From positions 5,208,001 to 5,272,000 of the forward strand of contig JAULSU010000003.1 of the NCBI GenBank assembly GCA_030512335.1: DNA of 64,000 nucleotides, in the 5' to 3' direction. Source of the stretch: Immersiella caudata (Eukaryota > Ascomycota > Sordariomycetes > Sordariales > Lasiosphaeriaceae). Positions 23,076 to 33,082 of this stretch are shown here, in pieces. The notes under the pieces are model-generated. The model did not search any database. It was not told where the DNA came from and saw nothing but the letters and a program-made list of their open reading frames with translations. Positions within the stretch are counted from its first letter, which is position 1. The number at the start of each line of letters is the position of its first letter. A program made the translations under genes and the position numbers.

Positions 23076-23808
23076 GGCGAGGTGGATGGAGCTATGATGA
23101 AGCGATGGCCGCAGGTGTCGTAGTGTGAGAAGAGGAAATAGCTATGAAGAATTATCACAAAGGCCTTGCGAGGGCAACGGCGAGTCTTTATACCTGACCC
23201 TAATACTGCCCGGTGATGCTGACCAGACTGAACTTTCGATCACTCGCTTTGTTGGCTGGCTAACATTACAGACCCTCTGCTACGCCGTCTCGAGCAACGA
23301 ATTCTCTCGAACCACCATTCACACCACGTCAAGGACCCCAAAGGACCTTGTGGCTTAAGCCTTTTGGCGCAATGTACGAGATTTGCGGAACCGGATGCAG
23401 ATTCAACCTTGTTTGAACCCGTCCCCTGCCACTCGAAATTCCAGGTGGTATGGAATCGGTCCGCCAGCGAAGTGAGAACGGCCAAGTCGAGATCTAGCAA
23501 ACAATCCCTATTCTGACAAACGATACTAGCCTAAGGGCCCCAAATAGGAGGCGTGGCAAATGAAGTTAAAACCAACACATTACTAGGAATTAGCTTGCTA
23601 TTGTTGGTGACCACACATTTCGTGGGTATGTAAAAAATGCGCCCTGGCAGTCAAGACTGTCTGGGTAGGTAGGCAAGATAGCGTCTTCGCCAGAACACAG
23701 GACGCCAAATGGGCATTGGTTTCGAGTCCATCACCCCCTTCCAGGCAATTCCATGTCTCCTGAGAACTCAAGGCCAGATTTGCGCTAACTGGGGGACCCG
23801 TGGACATC
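23076..23808. other. Intergenic region between divergent genes
   Basis: No gene is recognised. It separates the minus-strand membrane-protein gene from the plus-strand acyltransferase gene and must contain both promoters. Confidence 0.45.
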
Positions 23809-24954
23809 ATGGCTGCTGCCATTGCCCAACAACTCTGTCCCTTTTTCTGGTTCTTTCTCGCAACCACGGCCTTCTACCATGCCATTCAGCGTCCGACTGG
23901 CCAACTCAGATACGCTTTCACCATCGCCCACATTTTCAGCGTTGCGTTGTGCCTCTGCCAGTTCTCCGTGACTCCAGCCATTCCCTTTCGCCGGGCCTGG
24001 GTCCACTCCTGTCTGGTTTTTGGCCTCCATACAGCGTTGCTACTGGTGCTGGAGAAGCGGTCAGTCAACAAAAGGGATGCGTCATCCCTGAACCAACGGC
24101 TCCGCGCCGTATTTCTGGTGTGGGGGGATCTTCGCCGGCTGTCGTCTCCACCACGCCCAAGACATCGGGAAAGCGCGACAGCACACGCAGGTTCCTTCCC
24201 GTTTCAAAAAGCCCGGCGGTACATGTATGCCTCACGCATTGTCGCCCTCCTCTGTGCGCAATGCGCAGCCTCGACAGCCAGAATGTGGGTCGTCCGCACG
24301 CTGCAAATTAACATGTGGGACTATGCCCCGGAAAAGCAAGCCCTTTGGCCGCCCACGCTTGCACCACGCGATTTTTGTTGGCGAGCGTGGGCATCGGTGT
24401 TCTGGGTTTGGGAAACTCAGTTGATCCTCAGCATTGCGCACAACATCCTGGCTGTCTTCTTCGTGTCGGTCCTCGGATGGAGCTCGGCGGATGAGTGGCC
24501 ACCCCTGTTTGGGAGCATAGCCGAGGCCGCCTCGCTTCGTCGCTTCTGGGGGGTTTATTGGCATCGACTGAGCACCTCCGTTGCGCAAGTCTATTTTGAC
24601 CAGCTGCTGGTCAGACGGAGTGTGGGATGGGCAGCGCCGAAGGGCATTGGCAGAGCCCTCCGAGCTTGCTGGGTGTTTTCTTTCTCTGCTCTTTGCCACG
24701 CGGCAGCGAATTGGATCGTTGTAGGACGGGCGAACGCGGCGCAAGAATTACGTTTCTTTTTCGTGAATTTCCTTGTCTGTTGGGTCGAGACTCGACTGTC
24801 ATCGGGGGTGGCCGGGATGGATTCGGCCCATACTTCCGGTTGGGCACCGGGCCTGCGGTGCGCGCTCGGTTATTCCCGTGTCTTTCTTGTATTCTTTGTG
24901 TTTGCGCCGGCGTGGCAGTGGTCGCTCTTCTCATCAATGTTGGGTTGGAAGTGA
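23809..24954 (+). CDS. MBOAT/wax-synthase-like acyltransferase
   Basis: A 381-aa multi-pass membrane protein from ATG 23809. The membrane helices include LCPFFWFFLATTAFYHAI, the segment following LRYAFTIAHIFSVALCL, LILSIAHNILAVFFVSVL and YSRVFLVFFVFAPAWQW. The signature of the wax-synthase domain (PF13813 type) is present: WPPLFGSIAEAASLRRFWG then VYWHRL, with the family's conserved His in FSFSALCHAAANWIVV. Such enzymes move an acyl group from acyl-CoA to an alcohol in the endoplasmic reticulum; in fungi many members acetylate secondary metabolites (TRI7 belongs here) or sterol-like substrates. The substrate cannot be told from sequence. No polyketide, terpene or peptide synthase lies in this window, so a cluster role is unsupported. 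The length is normal for the family. A GTG-initiated extension of three codons upstream was rejected in favour of the ATG. Confidence 0.7.
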   Translation: MAAAIAQQLCPFFWFFLATTAFYHAIQRPTGQLRYAFTIAHIFSVALCLCQFSVTPAIPFRRAWVHSCLVFGLHTALLLVLEKRSVNKRDASSLNQRLRAVFLVWGDLRRLSSPPRPRHRESATAHAGSFPFQKARRYMYASRIVALLCAQCAASTARMWVVRTLQINMWDYAPEKQALWPPTLAPRDFCWRAWASVFWVWETQLILSIAHNILAVFFVSVLGWSSADEWPPLFGSIAEAASLRRFWGVYWHRLSTSVAQVYFDQLLVRRSVGWAAPKGIGRALRACWVFSFSALCHAAANWIVVGRANAAQELRFFFVNFLVCWVETRLSSGVAGMDSAHTSGWAPGLRCALGYSRVFLVFFVFAPAWQWSLFSSMLGWK

Positions 24955-25454
24955 AATTTAGCTTAGGTAACTGGGTTTATGCCCGTCGTTCATGTCGTGA
25001 ATATGCAGGCTCCAAATTGAGATTTGCTGACTTGGGGGTAAAACCAACACAAACTGCTTTGCAAACACTTCCATTGCTCTGGGTACAGTGTTTCCAATCA
25101 GGTTCGCACTATTTTATTGCACTGTTGAGAATGCGCTCTTCGCCGCGAGATCGCCCGATTCTGGGAGCAGCTTCAAATTTGTCTTCACACCAAGAAGAAT
25201 ATTGCCTAAATGATTGTGTTGGCTCCACATGCAAGTTCTACCTTTCAGGGCAACCCGTAACGCAGATACGAGACGTGTCAATTCTTTCTCAAATTGAGCT
25301 GCGTGGTGGGATGAAGGTGAGGGAATTTCGTTCCCAAAGTTGGAGGCTGAAGTCGATATCAACCAGCGACTCTACTCCTTTACACAATCTCATCTTGAAC
25401 CCTTCAGGTCTGTCCTCTCCCCAGCGTATCACGGCATAGTCCCAGCAAACGACA
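24955..25454. other. Intergenic region
   Basis: AT-richer than its neighbours, with no recognisable coding sequence. It holds the acyltransferase 3' end and the promoter of the next gene. Confidence 0.5.
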
Positions 25455-26378
25455 ATGTCCGGGCTCAAAGCACAAGAAATGAGTTCCACTGAGGAGGAGC
25501 AAGCTACCTCCTGCGCAACACCCGCTGCGCCGCCTCCATACTCGGGCGCCGTCCCAATCACGCCGCCTCACCAAATTGAACCACCTCTCATTACGATTCC
25601 CAAACTGCTACCCCCTTTTGCTCCCCATCGACCCTTCCCCCCTCTCATGACAGCCTACTGCATCTACTCCCTCAGCCTCTCCACCTTCCGTCAATTCAAC
25701 ATCTGCGCCGCCGCCAACAAGCACGACATCCTCTTCACAGCTCAGCTCTCCACTGGCTTCGTCCCTCACACCCCGCTTGGCTCTCGCCCTGGCATCATCC
25801 TGCACAATGGTCCGACAACCAAGGACCCCGTGCTAGCCGCTGCCGGTGCCGAGTCCATTTCGTCTTCGACCACCATGTCGTTTAATACCAGGTCGGTGGT
25901 GATACTCCCTCCTGTTTCCGCACCACCCGAGGCGACTCCGAATGCAATGGTTACGACGATGATGCGGGCGTCGAGGGCCCAGGAAGACAAGGGGGTGGTG
26001 TTTCGTTTGTCGGTGGTGGTCAGCGCAGAGGGGCATCGCAAAGAGGAGTTTGAGTGGAGGAAGGTAGGGGGTTTGGGCGCTGAGGGGAAGGAAAAGGGGT
26101 ACAAGATGCTAAGGTTGGCGCCGCCGGGAGAGGAGGAACATGAAGTTGTTGGGATTTTGACGTGGCCTGTGGGGACGATAGAGAAGCTCACCAAGGTGTT
26201 CACATTGGAGTTGAAGGGTGGTGCGTTGAGTGGTCAATTAGGGGAGCGGGTCGTGTTGATGATGTTGGTCACCGCTTCCAGGCTCTGGTGGATGCGGTTA
26301 AAAGGCCAGACTGCAAAGGGCTACGTTGCTGTCGCCGAGAAGACACATGGCAAGCAGGCGCAGGGACAGGAGTGGTAG
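25455..26378 (+). CDS. Tubby/scramblase-like domain protein
   Basis: A single-exon 307-aa protein from ATG 25455. The N-terminus is Pro-rich and presumably disordered (TPAAPPPYSGAVPITPP). From about residue 65 the pattern matches fungal Tubby C-terminal-like/phospholipid-scramblase-like proteins: short strands with KHDILFTAQLSTGF, PGIILHNGPTTKDPVLAAAG, VVILPP, then VFRLSVVVSAEGHRKEEFEW, a glycine-rich loop, GYKMLRLAPPG, and LGERVVLMMLVTASRLWW. The single buried helix at the end fits the LURP/Tubby fold. The molecular role in fungi is unknown; membrane-phosphoinositide binding is a family possibility only. The C-terminal tail is Lys/Gln-rich. No intron is needed, and the second half has a clear G-rich codon bias distinct from the first half. 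Confidence 0.55.
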   Translation: MSGLKAQEMSSTEEEQATSCATPAAPPPYSGAVPITPPHQIEPPLITIPKLLPPFAPHRPFPPLMTAYCIYSLSLSTFRQFNICAAANKHDILFTAQLSTGFVPHTPLGSRPGIILHNGPTTKDPVLAAAGAESISSSTTMSFNTRSVVILPPVSAPPEATPNAMVTTMMRASRAQEDKGVVFRLSVVVSAEGHRKEEFEWRKVGGLGAEGKEKGYKMLRLAPPGEEEHEVVGILTWPVGTIEKLTKVFTLELKGGALSGQLGERVVLMMLVTASRLWWMRLKGQTAKGYVAVAEKTHGKQAQGQEW

Positions 26379-26757
26379 AGGATTTCTAAGCGCAATCAGC
26401 TTGTTTTCCAAACGCGTGTAGTGCAGCGCTTCGATTGATTGAGATTGTTCCATTCGTTGTATTGGTTTCAGGGCCGCTGCAATTGAATACCCCTCTTCCA
26501 GTTTCTGATCGGTCATTACCGACCTCCGAAAGCTAGCCTGTTTTGAGCACACTGCGCAGGCACAATTCCGCCTGCCAGTTAACTGTTGACAGTGCCGCTC
26601 CCCGAAACGGAGCCGGCCCACCCCCACACGAACGGCGGGTACGTGTAGGCCATATAAACAGTGGGAGCTAAACGCTACGGCATACACCATACATGCGGGG
26701 TTGAGAACTAACCAACGCCCTGCAACAGCGCCGATCGAACACGCCCCATACCTAAAG
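26379..26757. other. Intergenic region
   Basis: No feature is seen apart from short random ORFs. Confidence 0.5.
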
Positions 26758-27147
26758 ATGGGCCACCAAGAGCTGTCCACAAATGGTGAAACTTGGCTCT
26801 ATGCTCACCGAAAAGAAGCCAGGGGTGACACCTTCGAGCCTGGAGATTGCGAGAAAGGTCTTATAGTGGTTTTACAAGTGCATTCTCTTCACGAGTTTGG
26901 CATTTCCCAAGCCAAGGAACTCATCGGACATTCCGAGGACAATATAGATGGCGGAACAATAGCGGAGAATATTCGGACAACTATGGAAGAGGCGTCTCGG
27001 TTGGGTTTACCTGACAGAGCGATGGTGGTGGCGTCAGATGGCAGCATTTGGCGTCTGAGCATGAAGAGGGGGTTTGTGGACACTTCACAAGAGGAGGTGA
27101 GGCTGAAAATATGTCATGAGGAGAAGAATTCTGATCGCTGGGAGTAA
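26758..27147 (+). CDS. Small hypothetical protein
   Basis: A 129-aa frame from ATG 26758 (MGHQELSTNGETWLYAHRKE). It is hydrophilic and alpha/beta-like, with SHLEFGI-type segments replaced here by LHEFGISQAKELIG and with the helix GGTIAENIRTTMEEASRLG. It has no signal peptide, metal motif or membrane segment. I do not recognise a family. The composition is less biased than that of shadow ORFs, which favours a real or recently real gene, but no splice or homology evidence supports it. Confidence 0.35.
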   Translation: MGHQELSTNGETWLYAHRKEARGDTFEPGDCEKGLIVVLQVHSLHEFGISQAKELIGHSEDNIDGGTIAENIRTTMEEASRLGLPDRAMVVASDGSIWRLSMKRGFVDTSQEEVRLKICHEEKNSDRWE

Positions 27148-27427
27148 TAAGAGGAGCCAGGCCTCTGAGCCAAGGTCTAAGCACTACGGACCTTTCCATT
27201 CTTGGAAGGCCTTGGGGGCAGTGTAATGCTGGTACCAAAGACGGGAAGCAGACAAGTGCAAAGACATGCGCTAAGAGAAGAAAGAAACGGAGTGGAAGGG
27301 AAGAGGGGGAGGGGCGTGAGGGAGAACGGGGAGAAGTTCAAGTACGTCTCTGCGCTGGCTCTGGATATGCTAGGTTCCTAGGCGGTCACCACGTGGAGGT
27401 GCAGAGTCCGATTTCGCCGCCCTGGCT

Positions 27428-27768
27428 TGCACGGGTCTAAAGACAAGCTGGCAGAGGCCACCGATCCTCTACGAGGAGAGAAGCCGGAGATTTTCAGTGC
27501 CCATGGACGAATTTAGAGGGGGACCGGTGAAGGCATGTTCGGGCCTAAATGCAAGCAGACAGAGGCCAGCTGCGCACGGGTCTTCGTGGACAGGCAGGCA
27601 AACACCGACTTGCGCGGGTCTCTAAGGCAAGCTGGTAGAGGTCTTCCCGATCAATGGGCATGCTATTCTCATTGATCGTTGCAGGTGGCATCAGGTCACT
27701 GGACTGGTAGGACTCTAGAATTGACAAGAGGCTGGCATGCACGGGCCTAAAGGCAAACTGGCAGAGGC
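27428..27768. repeat. Four dispersed copies of a ~31-bp repeat
   Basis: Related copies occur at 27428-27458, 27536-27566, 27611-27643 and 27738-27768, close to TGCACGGGCCTAAAGGCAA followed by GCTGGCAGAGGC. Spacing is irregular (75-127 bp). On the minus strand each copy ends its pyrimidine stretch in CTTTAG or CTTAG and can encode a peptide like LCQLAFRPVHA. Confidence 0.75.
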
Positions 27769-27895
27769 TGCCCAAACGCGGGAAAAAAAATTGAGAGGGA
27801 GGTTGCCGAAGCCCTACGCTTAGGCCATTCAGAACAGAGTTCCGTTTAGCCTCAGCGAGCCGCCGCTCCAGCTCTTTCTCCTCAACCTCCGACAT
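27545..27895 (-). CDS. Possible small or fragmentary gene carrying the repeat
   Basis: A 116-aa frame starts MSEVEEKELERRLAEAKRNS, a charged helix that looks coding, and then crosses two copies of the 31-bp repeat (SLCQFAFRPVHA and DLYQLALETRAS). It ends at 27545, and further repeat copies lie just downstream in other frames. No family is recognised. The repeat copies could be duplicated exon starts, because each contains an acceptor-like TTTAG, or simply expanded DNA. The frame might be the 5' exon of a larger, decayed gene. Confidence 0.3.
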   Translation of the reverse strand: MSEVEEKELERRLAEAKRNSVLNGLSVGLRQPPSQFFFPRLGSLCQFAFRPVHASLLSILESYQSSDLMPPATINENSMPIDREDLYQLALETRASRCLPACPRRPVRSWPLSACI

Positions 27896-28458
27896 GGCCG
27901 AGGGAGGAACTTCCAGAACTGCGGCGGGTTCTGGGGAGAGTCGCTCCGTCTTCTTGTTGCGAATCTAGCGCGACGCGAAGACGGTCTCGGAGGGCCCTGC
28001 GAAATGGACTAACTTCGAGGATCGCCGCTTCCGGGGGTGAGCCATTCCCACGATGATAGCACCGGGGTTGTCGAGAATAAAGTCAGGCATCTTGTCCGAC
28101 GGTACCAGCATCCGGCATGTTTGCCTCGACACGGCTCTTCGTTGGCGAGGGAATGTCTCAGGGTACGTGGTCCCAGAAGTCGATTGGCTTTCCTACCAGA
28201 CCATGTCTCAGTTGAATGGCTACTATCAGCGGCGAGTGATGCGCTCGCTGTCTTTGCCAACACACAGGAATCGTTCGTACCCAAAAGGCCTGACGAGGTC
28301 ATAGCGTTCTTGCCGCTGGCAACCCCGACATTGATCCGCAGGCATCTTCGATCTGAACCCCGCACCTGGAAGACTACCTCAGCCATCGGACCTTGCGGCC
28401 GCCATTATACCATTGTGGGATCAAACCTCGACGCATTCACCCCATCAAGCTTGCTGAC
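27896..28458. other. Intergenic region
   Basis: No gene is recognised. The frame of the downstream HET gene extends 66 nt above its ATG without another ATG. Confidence 0.45.
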
Positions 28459-30882
28459 ATGCGCCTACTTGCGCTCACTCGCCGCTACAATGCCATTTTC
28501 AGGCGCGGAAAACAGCCAAGCTCCTCCGAGTCCCACCGAGATTCCATTTCTTCCGGGCCTCAGGCGGTGTGGGAAAGCCTGCCCTGCGACAGAGAACCCC
28601 CGACTTTTCCAGAGCCTGCTGAGTCGGTGGCACGCAACAGGCTTTGCGAGTACTGTGCGTCTATCTGCATTGAGGTCGGCCTGCAAAAAAACGGAGGTCG
28701 ACACGCTCCAAATCTGGCAAGGGTGAAACAAAACGCCAAATTCTGCCCCTTGTGCAAATGGCTTCAAGATATGGAATGGTACGCCCACAAAGACAACGGT
28801 TGGCCGACCGCACCCCCTGAGGAAAGTTGCAGGTTGTTTTATTACATCCGCGTATTTGAAGGCGACGAAGGTGCAACCACGCATCTACGCTTCACTAGCT
28901 CTTCTGGTTTGGAAACTGACGCCATGGACGTCTACACCTTTGAAGGTTCCGTTAAACGTCCCCCTGCAGCGTATTGTGTGCCCACTCCAGCTAACTTGTG
29001 CGTGGGTATTATCGTAGGAGACGTGGCCAAACGATCCTTCAAAGTCCCGTCCAAGAAGCGACTCACGAGCACCGCGTCTAGACAGTCGATCGAGGCGGCT
29101 GCGGGCTGGCTAAGACTCTGCACCACCGAGCACGATTGCGGACGCCTCGAGCTGCCATTGCCCAACGCGGTAGGCTGGTCAAGCTTCAAGGCAGAAGACT
29201 TGTCGACGATTGACAGCCGTCAAGATCTCTCCGGCCGCCCGATCGGCAGCGGCTCCGAACCATCCTCGGCCAGGACAAATCGCAGCCGGCCTGCCTCCCC
29301 GCATCGTGAATTCGGCCAAGATACCGACCTCGTCCTTCCAGGCCGCCTGGTGGACCTCCGCCAATTTTCGGTGTCGGATACCAACAAGACGGCTCGTCTG
29401 ATTGATACGGCAGATCTCGAAGTTGGCGACAGGAAGAAGGATGGCTTCTATTCCACTCTCAGCTACTGCTGGGGCGGCGAGCAATTCTACAAGGTCACCG
29501 AGACCAACGTAGACTCGGCTCGTGCCGGTCTGCCTTATGACGACTTGCCACCCACCTTCCGAGACGCGTTCCAGATCACAAAGAGCCTTGGAGTCGATTT
29601 CATATGGATTGACGCGCTCTGCATACTGCAGGGGCACAGAGAGGACTGGAACCGGGAGTCGAGCAAGATGTCGTACATATACAGCCGCGCTGCGTTTTGC
29701 ATTGCGGCCGACTCGAGCTACGGGGCCAGTGGCGGCTGCTTCAACACGACCGGTAGGACAGGTCAGAGAGAGGTCGAGGATACCGTCACGATTAAAGCTT
29801 GCCCATCAGAGGGCGTGGAGAGCACTCTACTGGTGTACAAGACAGCTCGGGGCCGATACCAGCCAACAGCCGTGCAGGACGCGCCCATATCTTGCAGAGG
29901 CTGGACGTATCAAGAGCGGCTCCTCTCTGCCCGGATCCTCCACTACACATCGGAGCAGTTGTTTTGGGAGTGCCGAAAGCGGTACCTTGCCGAAGACGGG
30001 ACCGTGTCATGGCTATATTCGGGACCCGGACCACCGACTACCATTAGTTCGCGAGCGAGGTATATCAAGAAGAGCAGCTGGTCCGCCATCCAAAACTGGT
30101 GCAAGGAAGAGATCGAGGACTTCACGGCACGGAAGTTGACTAATCCCGGAGACAAGCTGCCCGCTCTAGCCGGCATTGCGCGGCTGTACCATGGCTCCAT
30201 CCCGAGTCCGTACGTCGCGGGCATTTGGTTGTACCAGCTCGGCTGCGGACTTGGCTGGCACCTCACCACCCCCGACACTACAACTCAGACCAGAAAGACG
30301 CGCACCAACTCTTTTTCCTGGATATCCGTAGAAGGGGCCGTCCAAAACTTTGGGGAGCCCATGTCCAAGTGGGAAGACTTCCCGCTCACAATCAAGGCCT
30401 GCGAGGTCCATCTCGAGAACGAACGCGACCCGTTTGGTGCTGTTGGGCCTTGTAGCCTCACCCTAGCCGTCTTGTTGAAGTCAGCGCAGCTAGACGACCG
30501 CCAATACCGTCATCGCCACCCTCCGCGCAAAGTCGTCACAGCTGAGTTCCCAGGAAGTGGTGTCGTGGAAATGGGTTGGGCACTCATGGACACAGAAGAG
30601 CAACATCGGGAAATCTGGTGTTTCCCTATTGCTGATACCGTCAAGGGCATTGAGGCCGTCCTCGTTTGTCCCGTCAGCCCGCATATCGAAGGGATGCCTA
30701 GATATAGGCGGCTTGGCCTGCTGAGAATACCCCAGAGACACCATAAGACTGATGACGGCGCGTTGTGGCTGGGCTGTGGCCAGTGTCAGGCATCCAATTT
30801 GTCGCAGGGGGGCAATGAATATGGGCGGGGGTTGCAAAACTGGTTCAAGGGCTGCCAAACAGAAACGATTATTCTCGTGTAG
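28459..30882 (+). CDS. HET-domain protein (intact)
   Basis: An uninterrupted 807-aa frame from ATG 28459. Near residues 59-99 two Cys pairs (CEYCASIC and CPLCKW) form the Cys motif common at the N-terminus of one HET subclass. The HET domain begins at about 325 with FYSTLSYCWGG, continues LPPTFRDAFQITKSLGVDF, then IWIDALCILQGHREDWNRES, MSYIYSRAAFCIAAD, and ends with SCRGWTYQERLLSARILHYT and EQLFWECR near 480-510. The C-terminal part has GDKLPALAGIARLYH, YVAGIWLYQLGCGLGWH and SFSWISVEG, typical of long HET proteins. Proteins of this class cause cell death when incompatible alleles meet after hyphal fusion, or act in other non-self responses; no partner can be named. It ends 43 bp from the oppositely oriented HET gene. 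No intron is required. Confidence 0.85.
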   Translation: MRLLALTRRYNAIFRRGKQPSSSESHRDSISSGPQAVWESLPCDREPPTFPEPAESVARNRLCEYCASICIEVGLQKNGGRHAPNLARVKQNAKFCPLCKWLQDMEWYAHKDNGWPTAPPEESCRLFYYIRVFEGDEGATTHLRFTSSSGLETDAMDVYTFEGSVKRPPAAYCVPTPANLCVGIIVGDVAKRSFKVPSKKRLTSTASRQSIEAAAGWLRLCTTEHDCGRLELPLPNAVGWSSFKAEDLSTIDSRQDLSGRPIGSGSEPSSARTNRSRPASPHREFGQDTDLVLPGRLVDLRQFSVSDTNKTARLIDTADLEVGDRKKDGFYSTLSYCWGGEQFYKVTETNVDSARAGLPYDDLPPTFRDAFQITKSLGVDFIWIDALCILQGHREDWNRESSKMSYIYSRAAFCIAADSSYGASGGCFNTTGRTGQREVEDTVTIKACPSEGVESTLLVYKTARGRYQPTAVQDAPISCRGWTYQERLLSARILHYTSEQLFWECRKRYLAEDGTVSWLYSGPGPPTTISSRARYIKKSSWSAIQNWCKEEIEDFTARKLTNPGDKLPALAGIARLYHGSIPSPYVAGIWLYQLGCGLGWHLTTPDTTTQTRKTRTNSFSWISVEGAVQNFGEPMSKWEDFPLTIKACEVHLENERDPFGAVGPCSLTLAVLLKSAQLDDRQYRHRHPPRKVVTAEFPGSGVVEMGWALMDTEEQHREIWCFPIADTVKGIEAVLVCPVSPHIEGMPRYRRLGLLRIPQRHHKTDDGALWLGCGQCQASNLSQGGNEYGRGLQNWFKGCQTETIILV

Positions 30883-30925
30883 ATAGCTACAAGATCCCCA
30901 TCGGCACCTCCACATCCTAGACGAA

Positions 30926-32869
30926 TCATGAGGTTTGAAGGGCGATTGAAGCGGTCAGCATCTGCAAGACACCGAGGCCAAGAAGGACCCGGACGGACTT
31001 CTTGCTTTCGCCTGTCCACTCCATGGACAACCTGCTCGCGGCAGCTGAGACATTGCCCACGCCGGCTTTGTCGGCAACATCTGCCTTTCCCAACAGCAGG
31101 AAGCAGGGAATCCCAACAGAGTCGCCCCCTGGCAGCTCGTTGACGCTGCCAGCTGGTCGCATGACAAGCGCAGCATCGCAGCCCCAGAACCGCACAATCA
31201 CATCGCCGACGGCGGCTGAGGGTGGCACGAGAGCGACGAGACGCTCTGTTCCAATGCATATCCTCTGCTCGTCTGGGGTCTCCTGTGCGGCACTCTTCAT
31301 CCCCCGCTGCCGGGTGTCGTCCCACATCAGCTCGTACCCCCGTTTAAGTTTGTCCCGGTCAGAGGGATAACAGGCCTTCTCTCCTTGCCACGCGACGGCA
31401 CCAGAGCTTCGGATCTCCCTGATTCGATTCAACTCTTTATCCCCGAAGCCGAGGATTCTCGTTGAGTATGATTCGTTGACGGCACGAATCGTCTCGAGGT
31501 CTTGTGGGTTGTCATATGCCGTTTCGCATGTGTTGAGCCAATCTTGTTGTGCCCGGAACGAACCGACGAGAGCAGAATAGTTGGGCCCCAGTTCCGTGAT
31601 TTCGCCAGCGATGTATCCCATGGCTTGGATGGTGGGCCGCTCTGTTAGCTGAGTACTGGGCCCGGACTCTAGTTCAACCTCAACGTTGTCACCGAGCGCC
31701 GCTTGGATGACCCCTGCGGTCCTGACGATCGAGACCGCCCTCTCGTGTACCGAGGCGCTCGGATCCTCGAACCGAGTGCTCATCGGTCGTGCTCGGAAAA
31801 AGATGGCCTTCACGGCATCCGCCCAGATGTCGTAAAAAGACCGAGAATAGTCGACGTGGATCGCCCCAACACCCCTCTTGGGTTCCCCCTCACCACAAGA
31901 CTCCATGAGATCCAGTCTCTTAAGATGCTCCTCCAGCGCACCATCCCCATCCTCATCCCCAGTCGCAGCCCGCATATCCGTCGCCAAACCCAACAGCCCA
32001 AACACCCTATCCCTCCCCTCCTGACACCCCGTGCTCATAAACCTCTCCACCAACCTCTCAAACCTCATCCCCTCACCATGCCTCCCCGCCCGCGCCTCCA
32101 CAACCCTCACCATCCCCCCTTTAGCCCCCTCCCCCCCGGCCATTCTCAACCTCTTCAGCATCTCCCACCCCTCCACATCCTCAAACCTCCACATCTTACC
32201 CCCAAAAACCAAAACCAACTCCCTCGCCAGGCACACCTCTTGCACAATCCACAGTCTATTCCAATACCCACTCTCCACAATCCTCGTAAAGTCAAATGTA
32301 TTATTCCCCGGCTCTCTCGACGTCTTTTTCACTTTTCTCCCCTCTGCTATTACGCTTGCCAGCTCTTCCACCGTCCCGTCTTGTTTTTCTCTAGCGAGAA
32401 TGCGCAGCGGGTCGGAGACAGAAGGGGACAGGTTGATCTCGCGTGTGCCAACCCACGATATGACGGATTGCGCGCGGGAGTAGATAAAGCCCATCATGGC
32501 TACCTGGGCGTTGCGCTCGGGGAGGGAGGATTGGTTTATGCATATCGCGTCGATCCATAAGGGGAGGGGTAGGGTGGTGGAGCGGAGGTGCAGGAGGGCA
32601 AGAAGGAGGTTGGGGTGGATGGGGAAGGGGTGGTTGTTGATGGTGATGGTTAGGGGGATGTTGGCGGCTTGAACGAGGGTTTCGGTGTCGGGATGGGAAG
32701 CGCCCCAGGTGTAGGAGAGGGCGGCGTAGCGGGGTTTGCTGGCGAAGGGGGCGGCGGTGAGGATTCCGGTTAGGGGGTCAGTGAAGGTGCCGGGGGAAAG
32801 GGTGAGGATGCGGAGGGCGTCGATAGACGGAGGTAAGGGGGGGTATGGAAAGGGGGATGAGGGAGACAT
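30926..32869 (-). CDS. HET-domain protein (intact)
   Basis: A 647-aa frame from ATG 32869; an in-frame ATG at 33019 adds 50 residues without domain sequence. The HET domain starts near residue 45 with YAALSYTWGAS, followed by LPLWIDAICINQSSLPERNA, GFIYSRAQSVISWVG and, at about 200-220, GYWNRLWIVQEVCLARELVL. The start of the domain so near the N-terminus matches the short-N-terminus HET subclass. Further down, RDRVFGLLGLATDM and VDYSRSFYDIWADAVKAIF are characteristic of this subclass. The C-terminus carries IVRFWGCDAALVMRPAGSV. Its stop lies 43 bp from that of the plus-strand HET gene, so the two are tail to tail. It is the same strand as the hydrolase-like and HET genes upstream. Confidence 0.85.
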   Translation of the reverse strand: MSPSSPFPYPPLPPSIDALRILTLSPGTFTDPLTGILTAAPFASKPRYAALSYTWGASHPDTETLVQAANIPLTITINNHPFPIHPNLLLALLHLRSTTLPLPLWIDAICINQSSLPERNAQVAMMGFIYSRAQSVISWVGTREINLSPSVSDPLRILAREKQDGTVEELASVIAEGRKVKKTSREPGNNTFDFTRIVESGYWNRLWIVQEVCLARELVLVFGGKMWRFEDVEGWEMLKRLRMAGGEGAKGGMVRVVEARAGRHGEGMRFERLVERFMSTGCQEGRDRVFGLLGLATDMRAATGDEDGDGALEEHLKRLDLMESCGEGEPKRGVGAIHVDYSRSFYDIWADAVKAIFFRARPMSTRFEDPSASVHERAVSIVRTAGVIQAALGDNVEVELESGPSTQLTERPTIQAMGYIAGEITELGPNYSALVGSFRAQQDWLNTCETAYDNPQDLETIRAVNESYSTRILGFGDKELNRIREIRSSGAVAWQGEKACYPSDRDKLKRGYELMWDDTRQRGMKSAAQETPDEQRICIGTERLVALVPPSAAVGDVIVRFWGCDAALVMRPAGSVNELPGGDSVGIPCFLLLGKADVADKAGVGNVSAAASRLSMEWTGESKKSVRVLLGLGVLQMLTASIALQTS

Positions 32870-33082
32870 CGTAGGTGGTTTGAGCGGAAGACTGCTGACT
32901 TTGGTGATGTGGCTGCAAAGGGGGGGAATGTTTTTCGATGGGATTTTTGCACCCCTCATTTGACGGTGGAGGGGCGGTGAGCTAAGCTTCCAATCAGGGT
33001 TTGGATCTGCAGCTTTCATGGACTTCGGCTTCGACGGAGCGGACCCTGAGTGCTAACAAGATCTACAGATTCTTGAAGAGGT

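Noticed and set aside
31703..32560. A 285-aa plus-strand ORF
   Set aside because: It lies antisense to an intact HET gene and is His/Pro/Arg-rich low complexity.
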